From assembly GCA_964028335.1 (NCBI GenBank), contig OZ034808.1:31301379-31365378 (forward strand): 64,000 nt of DNA, read 5' to 3'. The translations under genes were made by a program, and so were the position numbers. The DNA is from Altica lythri (lineage: Eukaryota > Arthropoda > Insecta > Coleoptera > Chrysomelidae). Below, one piece after another: positions 10,021 through 22,225 of this stretch (position 1 is its first letter; each line of letters begins with the position of its first letter). The notes beneath the pieces were generated by a model. The model searched no databases, had not been told where the DNA came from, and was given only the letters and a program-made list of their open reading frames with translations.

Positions 10021-11285
10021 ATAGATATTCATTGGGTATCACTGCGACCTTTACAGATCTATTGTGAACACACATCATCTATAGAATAGGATTAGAGCAA
10101 CTTCTAGCTCTGCCTTCTTAATGAGACTTAATAGCCTTGACAGTGGCCTCTTTACGTAACTTGGAGCAGCCGGTTTCTCATCTCCCAGTACTTGATACCG
10201 CGCCCTTGCAAGACCTTCACATTGGCAGAGGTTATGAAATCCTTCTCCTTGACAGATGACTTCATCTGCTAGGTTCAGCTGAGTCATGTGTTTTCTGAGC
10301 CAACAATATCTTGTCAAGAGACTGACAATTACTTTGACCTGATAGCAGCTCTGAAGTAAACTTCGCCGAATGGTTGCGGGCCAATCATTGGGATATTAGC
10401 TCCCGTTCGGGCCAATTCATCATCCTCTCCGAAACCCTAAGTGTCCTAGTATCTATGCCAGTGTTAGAGAATTCCGACTTGCGGCATGTGTCAGAGCCCT
10501 AACGCAGTCCCACGCCAGCTCTAAGCGTATTTACGCCGAGACTATCGCCATTAGAGCTGCTTGGCAGTTCTAGTATATGACACTGTAGCATAGGCACCTA
10601 GATTTAATTGGACTTGTATCCTGTCCTGACGCATACTCATTAAGTGATCCGCCTGAACCCTATCATATAGCTCTGCTTGCTTTTTTAAGATTAAGATGTA
10701 GCATAGGCACCTAGATTTAATTGGACTTGTATCCTGTGTCTTCTACAATATATACCCGATTCTGAGCCTTTCTCAGTCTTTGAGCCATCGGTATATTAGA
10801 TTGACTCCCCTTGAATTGGGCCATGAGTCCCTTTCGAGTAATTCCACTTAAAATTTTCTCGCAAACTTATACCTGTGGACTATCCTGTCCTGACGCATAC
10901 TCATTAAGTGATCCGCCTGAACCCTATCATATAGCTCTGCTTGCTTTTTTAAGATTAAGATGTAGCATAGGCACCTAGATTTAATTGGACTTGTATCCTG
11001 TGTCTTCTACAATATATACCCGATTCTGAGCCTTTCTGTCTTTGAGCCATCGGTATATTAGATTGACTCCCCTTGAATTGGGCCATGAGTCCCTTTCGAG
11101 TAATTCCACTTAAAAATTTCTCGCAAACTTATACCTGTGGACTATCCTGTCCTGACGCATACTCATTAAGTGATCCGCCTGAATCCTATCATATAGCTCT
11201 GCTTGCTTTTTTAAGATTTAACAAAAAATCTCATCATCAAGCTAAAAAAGATTTGCTTGCCTTGTCATAACAGGTCCTTTAAGGG
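10020..11285 (-). mobile_element. RNase H-class LINE (I/LOA/R1-like), 3' part
   Basis: The minus strand carries the end of a non-LTR retrotransposon ORF2. An RNase H start motif YTDGSKTEKGSESG appears at about 11030-11070 and again about 263 bp further down. A degraded GH-G-RG-ADELAR-like block lies near 10400-10440. The C-terminal cysteine-containing tail CQCEGLARARYQVLGDEKPA sits near 10160-10220, and the ORF stops near 10075. The 3' end (10020-10030) is a short (TAGA)n tail. Stops and frameshifts occur throughout. A second, partial copy of the same 3' end lies at 53105-53560, also on the minus strand. Confidence 0.75.
10590..11225. repeat. 263-bp tandem repeat inside the LINE
   Basis: 'ctgtcctgacgcatactcat' begins at 10621, 10885 and 11147, giving a 262-264-bp period with about 2.3 copies. 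The copies are nearly identical (a 2-base indel in 'tctcagtctttg' and a few substitutions), so the duplication is much younger than the host LINE. It covers the start of the RNase H domain. Confidence 0.9.
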
Positions 11286-11510
11286 GCACTATGAGAGCTA
11301 TGGATATTTGGATATATTTTTTTTTATAATTTTAATCTTTGGCATGCTATATTGCATTTATAATTTGATGGTTAAGCCAAAAGTCACAGATGTGCCTTTG
11401 GTATGATGACCAAAGATTAAGAAAAAAAATGTCATCATCAAGATAAACAAGATTTAAAGATTTGCTGGCCTTTAAGGGACACTATGGCAGCTATAGATAT
11501 TTTATTAAAC
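11226..11510. repeat. Diverged direct duplication (~190 bp apart)
   Basis: 'catcatcaagctaaaaaaga' near 11233 recurs as 'catcatcaagataaacaaga' near 11433. Both are followed by a 'ctttaaggg(g)cactatg' block. Between them 'taatctttgg' and 'ccaaagatta' form a short inverted repeat. The origin is unknown. Confidence 0.5.
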
Positions 11511-11739
11511 CCTTCAATATATTAAATTACTTTGAAGAGTGAGGCAAAGATAATCTCATATAGGTTAAAAGAAAATTTGAGCAAAATGTTTGTTAAATCA
11601 CAACACAATAAAATACGGCACAAAATTAAAAAAAACCTCTAAGACATGAAATGAGACCACATGGTTCCCAAATAACCGCCTAAAAAACATTTCAATTAGA
11701 TATACAATGCAGGCACTGTAGTATTGGGATTAGATCTGA

Positions 11740-12190
11740 TTTACCGACAGGTTCAGCAGCTGGAATTTACAGCATTTACAAAAATGTGAAAATTTCTGTC
11801 ACCCTGAAACACCTTTAGTTTTAAGGCTACTCAAAAATTTGATTCGGTGCCGGATGAAAGCCTAAAACCGTAGACAACAGACGTGAAGACGTTGAAGAGC
11901 TAAAACACGATTCTTTGTGGGCCATGCACCAGTAAAGGGATTCCTAAAAACAATGACAGAATGTTTGATGGAGAGCTAACTGCAGATTATGTATCGAGGA
12001 ACCCCAAAAAAACAAACACATACAATGTCTTTGCGAAACACTGGATCGATGGACACAGTTACTTTTTAGAGACTCCGTAGTAACTACCCATCCTTTAGAC
12101 CTGTGCAAATTAGTATAGGGTACCGAGAATGGGTGCCATGAGCCAATAAAAGAAGTACAATAAACCTTACTAGTTTAGCTGTTAAGTATT
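11740..12190 (+). pseudogene. Decayed LINE C-terminus (tentative)
   Basis: Plus-strand fragments resemble the RNase H and C-terminal region of an R1/LOA-type LINE (a short cysteine-bearing segment near 11995, then a 3' UTR-like run ending 'acaataaacc' near 12160). No frame stays open for more than about 35 codons. The call is weak. Confidence 0.3.
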
Positions 12191-13020
12191 AAACATTTTC
12201 CTTGCGGATCGTTCTCACCATCCGCAACTTCTGCGCACCACTGAATCAAAAATTTATGTAAATCTGCAATAAAGCAGTTATTGTCTACTAAATTTGTTTT
12301 ATATTAAGAAACTGAAGAAAAATCTCAATAAATCTCTAGGTTCATATTATAAGTTTTTGGGCCGCCTCTTCATAATTAAAATTTATAAAAAAAATCGAAT
12401 AAGGTAATAAACGTAGTAAAACAATTGTGATTTTAGCTATATATAACAAATGAACTTCGTTCTAGCACTTATTGAATCGTGACTTGGCTACTCGACATTG
12501 TGCAAGATCTTATCGAACATTGCTTCTAAAATTAATAAAACAACCGTAATTATGGGACGAACTGCATTGATAATCCATTATTGAAGGTTTAATTAGTTTA
12601 CCGCCTCCTTATTACTTTAATCAGAACTAAAAACTGTTGTATTAGTTTTGGTTTAAGTAGATAAGCATCTGCACTGCAAATAACCAATTATGGGATTAAT
12701 ATTTTTTTATATGATATCCGACAAAAACTTATACAATTTCCTTGGTTGAAAATTGCTCTGTCGTGAGCAATTCCATTAACAGGCTCTTTAAATTGTTAAA
12801 ACAATTATGTGGAATTATTACGATTTTTAGATACGAAAACTCTCTTGTTTTTAGTATGAAAACTGTTAATTATATTATTAAAGAAGATTCGTTTAATACA
12901 TTAGTAGGTAACTAAATTAAAGGTAAAGGACTTATGCATAAGCAAAGGAGAAGCAGAAGTCAACTGTGTGCAACTTTGTGCACCTATATATAGTTTTTAA
13001 GAAGTGAGTAATTTCAAGTC
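12190..13020. other. AT-rich stretch, nothing recognised
   Basis: Several TTAATTA-type runs; no coding signal or repeat was found. Confidence 0.5.
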
Positions 13021-13330
13021 AGATGAGTATCGTAAAAGTGTGAAAAAGTACTTATATGGAAGCAAAGACACACAAACCTTAAGCAAAAGTAAAACCCAAA
13101 TTTTTGTAATCAGATCAAAGAGTGATGTAAAGGTATAGCCACGTAAAGCGTACCTACTGGTAATGATCGATGAATTAAAAGATTAACAGACTGAAATCCA
13201 ATGAATAGAAAAAGACGAGGTAAGCCAAGAAAATCATTGAAGGACGAAGTTGACATCGCCATGGAGAAGAGAGCTAATAGATAAATAAAAAAGCAGCCTT
13301 TATTAGTAGGTGTATCACCTGAAACCATAA
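13020..13330 (+). pseudogene. CR1/RTE-like LINE C-terminal fragment
   Basis: The plus strand reads LYGSKTHTLSKSKTQ (near 13050-13095), matching the LYG-E-W-L block of non-LTR C-termini. After a frame change it reads MNRKRRGKPRKSLKDEVDIA (near 13200-13260), matching the basic G-R-RGRP-K-W-D patch. Only about 300 bp remain, with stops. The long antisense open frame at 13110-13328 is a shadow. Confidence 0.5.
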
Positions 13331-14090
13331 ATTAACATATTTACTTAATCTGTATATTATTCTTTTTATTTTATTATAGCGTTACTAGATCAGCCAGTCT
13401 GGAATGGTAGAAATTCAAACTAAATACAGCTAAATTATTGTCATACTATGTCACACTCTCCCAACAATTTAAACGTATACTTTTAGAGAAACAGCCCCCT
13501 CGATACCAGTTCTAATTGACAATCAACTTCTATATAACAACCTACAATAGCTGTAATGTTCCGCCTTTTAACCTGAATTGTTCCCAAGTTTCTAATCAGT
13601 TAACAAAGTGTTTAGTTTATTGTTAAGTATTTCAAGCTTGCAATCTTTTTCACAAAAGTTGCACCGACCATTTCAAAAATGTTTTAATAAATATTAAAAG
13701 ATCCTTCATCTCTTGGGGGAAATTCATATACTTGATTTGTATTTGAGTTTTTTGTTAGTTGCAGATTGCAGATCATGAATAAATTGATTTGCTTTGAATT
13801 ATCCCGACTAGATGTAGGTTTATCTAATAGGTCGATACAGATGATGAATACTAAATATATTTATACAGGAAGAGTTTTTTAAAATGTAATTCTGTTAATT
13901 AACTACGTTTGTATACAAAACATTAGCTGTAGTTGCCGTCTATATAGTTATGTAACGAATTTCATGTCTTCTTGTTAAATATCTTCTTGTACCTATAAGC
14001 TGTTTTAGGAAATTGTGTAACTCCCAAACATATATTTGTTTTTATACAGTACATAGATAAAAAACTACCATTCTCAAATTAATAAATTTC
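13330..14090. other. AT-rich flank of the T-rich array
   Basis: No gene seen. The last part probably belongs to the T-rich element whose second copy is at 28580-30375. Confidence 0.4.
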
Positions 14091-17000
14091 TTATTGCTTA
14101 TTCCTTTTTTCTCCAATTTTAACGAATTTTTCGATTAATTTCAGTTTTTGTCGATTTTATTATATTTTTTTGTCTACTTCTTGGTTTCTACCTTTTTTTT
14201 TTCGTTGTATTGTTCTATAAATTTTATTTTAGCTTTTGCATATTTATTTACACTTCTTTTTTAATTTTTCCTCCCGTTTTCATTTTTTTTGTATATTGTA
14301 TATTTTTCGTGTTTCTTTTTTACTTTTGCTTCTTTTGGATTTTTGATTGAAGTATCCTAGTTTTTCTGTTCCGTTCTTTTTAATTTTTTTTTCATTTACT
14401 TTTTCATTTAATTTTTTTGGTACCCACTTTTGGTTAATTTATCCATTTTTTAATTTTTTTTATGATTTTTGACATTTTTTAAAATTTTCAGCAATTTGTT
14501 AACATAGTCATAAATTTGCAATTTTCACCAATTTTTCACGTTCTTTTAATATTCCCATAAAATCTTCAACAAGTTTTGACGATTTTTTTCTTTTTTAAAT
14601 ATTTTTTTAACCATTCTCATTTTTTTTTAATATTGTCCCAAAATTCTTACAATTATTAACAACTTTTCTCGATTTTGATGATTTTTTTTATGGTTTTTGA
14701 CATTTTTTTACTATTTTTCACATTTTTTTTAGATTCTTATGATTATCATACATTTTTCTAACAATTTTTCACATTTTTCAAAATTTCTTTAATTTTTTTT
14801 ATGAGTTTAGATATTTTTTATTTATTTTCAACAATTTTTTTAAATTGTCAAGAATTTCTTTAAATTTTCAACAATTTTTTACGTTTTTTCAGGATTCATT
14901 TATGATTTTGGACATTTTTTCATAATTTTCAACAATTATTCAGGATTTTTAACAATTTTTCAGGATCTTCAAAAAGTTTTGATGATTTTTTCCTTTTTTT
15001 AAAATTTTTTTTAACCATTTTCAATTTTTTTTAAGATTGTCCCAAATTTCTTACAATTTAACAACTTTTCACGATTTTGATGATTTTTTTATGGCTTTTG
15101 ACATTTTTTACTATATTCAACAATTTTTTTCGATTCTCATAAATTTCATACAATTTTCTAACAATTTTTCACGGTTTTAAAAATTTCTTTAATTTTTTAT
15201 ATGGTTTTAGACATTTTTTATTTATTTTCGACAATTTTTTAACATTGTCAAGAATTTTTAAAATTTTTGTCAATTTTTTTTAGGATTCATTTATGATTTT
15301 GGACATTTTTTCACCATTTTCAACAATTTTTTAGGATATTTAACAACTTTTCAGGATCTTCAACAAGTTTTTATTTTTTATTTTTTAAGATATTTTAATA
15401 ATTTTTTAACCGTTTTTTAAAAAAATTAAGATTTTCCCGAAATTCTTACAATTATTAACAACTTTTCACGATTTTGATGATTTTTTATTGCTTTTGACAT
15501 TTTTTACTATTTTCAACAATTTTTTTCGATTCTCATGAATTTCATACAATTTTCTAACAATTTTTCACGTTTTTTATTCATTTTCAACAATTTTTTAACA
15601 TTGTCAAGAATTTTTAACATTTTTATCAGTTTTTTCAGGATTGATTTATGATTTTGGACATTTTTTCACCATTTTCAATAATTTTTTAGGATTTTTAACA
15701 ACTTTTCAGGACCTTCAACTAGTTTTGATGATTTTTTCCTTTTTTTAAAGATTTTTTAATATTTTTTTTAACCATTTAAAAAAAAGTTAAGATTGTCCCA
15801 AAATTCTTACAATTATTAACAACTTTTTACGATGTTGATGATTTTTTTATGGTTTTTGACATTTTTTACTATTTTCAACTTTTTTTTAGATTCTCAAGAA
15901 TTTCATTTAATTTTCTAACAATTTTTTACGTTTTTTAAAATCTCTTTAATTTTTTTTGGTTTTAGACATTTTTTATTCATTTTCAAATTTTTTTTAAAAT
16001 TTTCAAGAATTTTAAAAATTTTTATCAATTTTATCAGGATTCATTTATGATTTTGGACATTTTTTCACCATTTTCAATAATTTTTTAGGATTTTTAACAA
16101 CTTTTCAGGACCTTCAATTAGTTTTGATGATTTTTTCCTTTTTTTAAAGATTTTTTAATAATTTTTTTAACCATTTAAAAAAAAATTAAGATTGTCCCAA
16201 AATTCTTACAATTATTAACAACTTTTTACGATTTTGATGATTTTTTTTTTTACTATTTTTAACTTTTTTTTTTAGATTCTCAAGAATTTCATTTAATTTT
16301 CTAACAATTTTTTACGTTTTTTAAAATTTCTTTAATTTTTTTATGGTTTTAGACATTTTTTATTCATTTTCTTTTTTTTTAAATTTTCAAGAATTTTTAA
16401 AATTGTTGTCAATTTTTTCAGGATTCATTTATGATTTTGGACATTTTTTTATCATTTTCAACAATTGTTCAGGATTTTTAACAACTTTTTAGGAGCTTCA
16501 ACAAGTTTTGATGATTTTTTCCTTTTTTTAAAGATTTTTTAATAATTTTTTAACCATTTTTAAAAAAAATTAAGATTTTCCCAAAATTCTTACAATTATT
16601 AACAACTTTTCAAGATTTTGATGATTTTTTTTTGGTTTTTGACATTTTTTTACTATTTTCCGATTTTTTTTTTTTTTGATTCTCATGATTATCATACATT
16701 TTTCTAACAATTTGTCACGTTTTTCAAAATTCCTTTAATTTTTTATATGGTTTTAGACATTTTTTATTCATTTTCAACAATTTTTTTAACATTGTCAAGA
16801 ATTTTTACAATTTTTGTCAATTTTTTCACGATTCATTTATGATTTTGGACATTTTTTTACCATTTTCAACAATTTTTTAGGATTTTTAACAACTTTTCAG
16901 GATCTTCAAGAAGTTTTGATTTTTTCCTTTTTTAATAATTTTTTTAACCATTTAAAAAAAAAATTAAGATTGTCCCAAAATTCTTACAATTCTTAACTTT

Positions 17001-17616
17001 TTACGATTTTGATGATTTTTTTTTATGGTTTTTGACATTTTTTACTATTTTCAATTTTTTTTTTAGATTCTCATGAATTTTATTTTCTAACAATTTTTCA
17101 CGTTTTTTAAAATTTCTAAATTTTTTTATGTTTTGGGCATTTTTTTATTCATTTTCAACAATTTTTTAAAATTGTCAAGAGTTTTTATCAATTTTTTTAG
17201 ATTCTCATGAATTTCATTTAATTTTCTAACAATTTTTCACGTTTTTTAAAATTTCTTTAATTTTTTTATGGTTTTAGACATTTTTTATTCATTTCCAAAA
17301 ATTTTTTAAAATTGTCAAGAATTTTTATCAATTTTTTACGTTTTTTTTTCAGGATCCATTAATGATTTTTGACATTTTTTCACCATTTTCATTAATTTTT
17401 CAAGATTGTCAACAATTTTTTTCTGATTTTTAACAGCATTTCATGATTTTCATTCAAAATAATGTACAGCACAATGGAAATTAAAGCATAAAAAAATAGT
17501 TCTAAACACATCGTCGACCGAAAAACATGATTCTTTGAGGAAAATTGTAGAACTCTCACCGCCACCTGTTGAAAACTCGTAGAACGTGAATTTAATCCTT
17601 TAAGTATAAAACCTTA
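14090..17616 (+). repeat. T-rich satellite array, ~400-bp unit, with element tail
   Basis: About 3.3 kb of strongly strand-asymmetric DNA: plus strand dominated by T runs, punctuated by short words such as 'gacatttttt', 'caacaattttt' and 'gatgattttt'. A higher-order unit of about 360-400 bp is marked by 'gattgtcccaaa' or close variants near 14631, 15035, 15430, 15791, 16190, 16574 and 16968, giving seven registers. Within it runs a finer 40-60-bp pattern. After the array, 17440-17616 (including 'tttaatcctttaagta') matches 29490-29740, the tail of a second, much shorter array, so the array lies inside a dispersed element and expanded locally. Confidence 0.85.
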
Positions 17617-18046
17617 GGCTACGGCCACATTAGCGGGATTTCACGCTGCGTTTTGACGTAAAAACACGCCAAAAAAATAGGCTATACTGTTGTTAGTTGG
17701 GCCGGCCAAACACGGCGTGAATTCCCCCCCGAAAGACGCGTCTTCAAGGTCTCCCGCTCATGAATAGGACTGGTTCCATTTTCGAGCGTCTTTTCACGCT
17801 GTCTTGGGTTGACACACGGGTTGAATTTCACGCAGCGTGACTTTCGTTAAGAATACTTTTGTTTATTTTTGTAATCGCTCAGCTTCCCGACACGCGAAGA
17901 CTGAAAACCGACGTGTGTGACAAGGGATGAGCTGGTTTTCACGCAGGTGAAAAAACTGCTAGTGTGGCCTATTATTTTTATAATGGCGGGAATTCACGCT
18001 GCGTGAACGAAACGCAGCTTGAAATCCCGCTAATGTGGCTGTAGCC
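17617..18046. mobile_element. PIF/Harbinger-like MITE (430 bp)
   Basis: Terminal inverted repeats of about 35 bp with two mismatches: the left begins ggctacggccacattagcgg (17617-17636) and the right ends with its near-complement (18027-18046). Both sides are flanked by TTA (17614-17616 and 18047-18049). The second copy of the target (29740) reads 'aaaccttacattc' without the insertion, confirming a 3-bp TTA duplication, as used by PIF/Harbinger. The interior repeats a 'ttcacgctgcgt' motif at least four times in both orientations, a likely transposase-binding subterminal repeat. No ORF. Confidence 0.85.
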
Positions 18047-18099
18047 TTACATTCGCAATAAAAAAAAGTTTATAAATCCAGATAAAAGCTATCCTATCT

Positions 18100-19050
18100 T
18101 TGGCATTGTAAATTGTAGTAGATTTAGTTTATATAGTTATTTGTTTTTTTAACAAATTAACCGTCGTGGGTTGTCTGCAAACTACGGTTTTCTATGATTT
18201 TCTTCAAATTTCTTAATTATATTTTAAAGTTGTAAAGATTAATTACTGTTATTTTACCCATTTGCAATAAAAAGTTATTGTTTTAAAATGTATTTTTGCA
18301 ACTTTTGCAGATGTTAAAGTTGGTTACAAGAAAGAAAATGATATATTAGTAAGTTATTAAATATAGCAATTTTACAGAGGATACACGGATAATTTAGTAA
18401 TTTAAAAAAATATATATGTATTACTAGTGTACAGCTTTCTAAATCGATTTTTAAAGAGATCATCTATATTTGAGATACTTACACCTAGATGTATATAATA
18501 AAGTAGATATATTTAACGACCCACATCTTTTAAATTGCTACAATTGAACTAAACAGTAACCAATAATCTATATCTAACTACCAAATTTCATGCAGGTCTA
18601 TCAAATAGGTGTTGAGATAAATTAAAAAATCATTATGTTGAAACTTACTTGTAACACACCTGTGTCTACTTAATAATGCCTGCTACAAAATGATTTATTT
18701 AAACTTTCCCATTAATTGTTAACGAAAATTACTTACTGGATGGGTGGTGTAAAATATAAAACTATCTATGAGTTAACGATACTTGATGCATATGTCTGTA
18801 AATCTATGGGTGTAGTTTTTGAACTATAAATAAAAAATTATCATCTACTGGCAATTAACGTTTCGTGATAATTAGTAGGTATTCGTAATTGAAAGTTTTT
18901 TTACTGTTTAAGAATATATAGGATCGGAAATATGTAACAAAAGTACATCAAAAGTCGTTTCTTATATATGACCCAATATATCTTTGTTGTTTTTGTAATT
19001 ATCTTTCATATTAATGCGAATTTATGGAAGATGATAATAATAAAGAAGAA
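18100..19050. other. AT-rich stretch, nothing recognised
   Basis: 'ctatcctatct' at 18090-18100 still belongs to the T-rich element (compare 30255). Beyond it no coding or repeat signal was found. Confidence 0.45.
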
Positions 19051-20375
19051 ACGAATGTATTATAATAAGAGGTAAATCTACATTGTTTCCACTTCCCCAC
19101 ATTTCAACCGTTCGGAGGTCGGTTGATTCATTTCTAAAACCAATCGTTAAGCTTTAAAAGCTGTAATTAAATATAATTTTATCTTCATACACTATAATGC
19201 ACCCTCTCACAGGAGCAGAGTAGTTTGAGAATGTCTTGAAATAAAAGGTACCACAGTTTTTGACTGACCGGCATGTTTACCAGATCTGAACCCTATCGAA
19301 CACATATGGGAATACCCACCAGTTAAAGCTACGTGCTCCATAGTTTTTTAGACAAAATAATATTGAATCACTAAATTGGTGCCTTTAACACCAAAACTAG
19401 ACAATTGAGAATTAGCAAAATGTTCTTTTTCCGGATGAGATCAGAATTGGTTCAAAATGAGTTGACCCAGGAATTCTAATTCTAATGCCTCCAGAAAAAA
19501 AGAGCGAAACTTTAGATCTGTTAAAAAATATTAAGGAGATATTCTAATATATTATAATCAGCAAAAAATCTCCATTGTAATCGCTTCCACAAACTTCAAC
19601 TGGTCGGAGGTATGTTGATATACTTTTAAAACCAATCGCTAGGCTTTAAAAGCTGTAATTAAAAATAATTTTATCTTCATACATTATAAGGCACTCTCTC
19701 TCTCATAGTGGCAGTGTGGCTAGAACGTATTTTGAAACGGAAGTTGTCAAATTTAGACTGACCAGCATGTTAACCAGATCTAAAACAGAACACTTGTGGG
19801 TTCACCTCAAACGAACGGTTAAAGCTACGTGCTCCACAGTTTTCTAAACAAAATAATATTGACTTACCAAATTGGTGCCTTTAACACCAAATCTAAATAA
19901 TTAAGAATTAGCCCAATCTTCTTTTTCCGGATGAGACCAGAATTGGTGCAAGATCATATGAACCACGAATTTTGATTCTCAGATCTTCAGGAAAACGAGC
20001 AACACTTTATATCTTTTTAAAGATATAAAGGAGAAACTATAATGTATTATAATAAGAGGAAATTCTTCATTGTCACCACTTCCACAAACTTCAACCGGTC
20101 AGAGGTATGTTGGCTTACGCCTAAAACCAATCGTGAGGCTTTGAAGGTTATAATTTTATAATGCACCCTCTCATAGAAAAAGAGTGGTTAGAGAACGTCT
20201 TGAAACAGAAGAAGTTACAGTTTTAAAATGACCAGCATGTTTACCAGATCTGAATTCTATCGATCACTTGTGGAAACACCTTAAAAGAAAGATTAAAGCT
20301 CTTCAAAACAATGAAGAATGAGAAAATATATCTTATGATAATTTAATAAGACGCTAGAGGTGGCAAAACGGATTA
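19050..20375 (+). repeat. Three ~494-bp tandem units carrying a Tc1 transposase tail
   Basis: Units start near 19055, 19548 and 20042, each with '(a)tattataat' and 'aaccaatcg'. Each unit contains the end of a Tc1-like transposase: unit 1 PACLPDLNPIEHIWEY (near 19265-19315), unit 2 a degraded version (near 19765-19810), unit 3 PACLPDLNSIDHLWKHLKRK (near 20235-20295). The third unit is shorter. The DLNP motif contains the last catalytic region, but no other transposase part remains. Units differ by roughly 15-20% by eye, so the tandem is older than the others in this window. Confidence 0.8.
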
Positions 20376-20399
20376 TTAAAATTGCCAATTTTTTTGTAT

Positions 20400-21720
20400 T
20401 GCTTTATTGGTATTAAAAATTTAAATCTCATTTCGTTGCAGAAAGTAATTGTTATTTTATTAGCTATTTATATATTGCTATGTATGAGAAATAACATATG
20501 AGTTTGGGTTTGTATTTGTATAGAGTTTAGATTTTAGCTATTTGTTGTTATAAAATAACCTTGCTGAAATCTTTTATTGTTTCACTTTGGTGCTTTGGTA
20601 TTCTTAAGTTTTGATTAACTCTCTTCAATTTACTGTAGGAGTGTAACGAAACATTACATTTAATAATCATGATAATTTTTTGTATTCAAAAACTTTTTAT
20701 ACAATCATATCGTTTATTAAATAACAGGTGTTTCGGTAATGACAAATATAAAAAATGGTACGTAAATTTTAAACTTGACAACCTACACAGCACTTTACGA
20801 GTATATAATAGAATATTTCTAATAGATATTATGCAAGTACAGGTAATTAATTGTAACGATCAATAATAAATTGCCACAAAGAATCATTATTCTAGGCAAG
20901 AAACTCAGTAATGATAAAATTGTTTTAATTTACAACGACATTTAATTTGCAGTAATCAATCAATTTGATCTTAATGTTTTATTGTTTCAGCTTTAAATAT
21001 ATTGTTTAAATTATATAAAAAACAACTTGTGAAAAAGCTCTTTATAAAAAACTATACCTACCTTACAATTAACAAAATACAATGAAATAAAATCTCGTCA
21101 CTGAAAGTTAATAAACGCTCAAAGCTCCGAACACGAGCTCATGATTCTCCGTGGTTCATTTTTCTCTTCAGTAGCAGGCAAGTTGCTCCAGTAACGAATT
21201 CGAAGGGCCTCGAGTGTTAAAGAAACGCAAACCTATCATCACGAACACGATGAAAGAAGTAAACAAAAACAGAACCGGCTTTAGCTAAATAAGAAACGAT
21301 CTAAAACTGTCACATGTAGAATTTTTGGTAAAATTTATTTCTAAAGTATTTGGTTTCACTAATTTTGCATTTTTCATATTATTCAGTATATATGAAGGTT
21401 TAGTAATTTATTTTTAATTACTGATTTTTTTGGAAGCTATCTGAAACACAAGTTATCGCTGGTACTACAGCCTCATTAGACTTACTTTACTTCTTTCATT
21501 GGTTCTTGGTACCTGTGCTTATTTGTACAGGTCCAGATGAAGTAACATGTTTGCGCAGTTAACTTAAAATCACAGCTTTTCTAGTACACGTCTGTTTAAT
21601 ATACATTTTTCCATGTGCTTGATCAGGGATATGTTTACAGTGATGGTTGTGTTGTCTACGTTCTCTTTGGTACCCCTAGAAGTGACTCTTGTAACTGATC
21701 TTTTCTTGCAAATCAGCTTG
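20400..21720. other. AT-rich stretch with one GC-richer patch
   Basis: No gene supported. 21120-21300 is less AT-rich and looks unique. It could be host regulatory or transcribed sequence, but nothing in it is recognised. Confidence 0.35.
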
Positions 21721-21724
21721 CTCA

Positions 21725-22078
21725 TTGCCTAATATTCCTCTAGTGTGGAACTTTTATAATTCTTCAGAACATTGTGTTCTGGATCTGGAAATTTGGGGAG
21801 GGGCAAGCTATTGCTCAGCCAGCACTGAGGCCACATATGACCCATTGTGCATCCTCCCGTATGTAGGGATATCCTCACCTCAGGCTGTCACCAGGCCTAG
21901 TGATTTTAAATAGGTGATGAGGCTCCCGAGGGGGATCTCCCTGACATCAGCTGGTGTAAGCCAGTGCTCGCCCAACACGGATCTTCTGATTTCAGAAAAA
22001 GCAGAGCAGTCATACATAATGTTTTCTACTGTTTCCTCTTCTTGTTCGCAGCCTCTGCATAGCGGCGATTCTGTTAAT
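21725..22078 (-). pseudogene. LINE 3' end, R1/LOA-like zinc-knuckle tail
   Basis: The minus strand reads SPLCRGCEQEEETVE (22065-22020), followed by a HIMYDCSAF-like block, giving the C-x2-C...H-x4-C knuckle that ends the ORF2 of these elements, then a C-terminus near 21910 and a 3' UTR to about 21725. It is about 95% identical by eye to the plus-strand copy at 61765-62100. 5' truncated, no RT left. Confidence 0.8.
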
Positions 22079-22225
22079 TAATTTATTAATAACATTGTGT
22101 TATATTCGGTACTCGTAAACTAGTCTGAAGTCCATTTATTTTTTGAGGAATCAACAGCCGCTAAACTATTTGTACATATATTGATCCATTTAGATTGATG
22201 AGCCCTCTAAAATTATTTGCAAACA

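Noticed and set aside
21725..21913. Plus-strand open frame of 62 codons
   Set aside because: Antisense to the LINE 3' UTR at this site.
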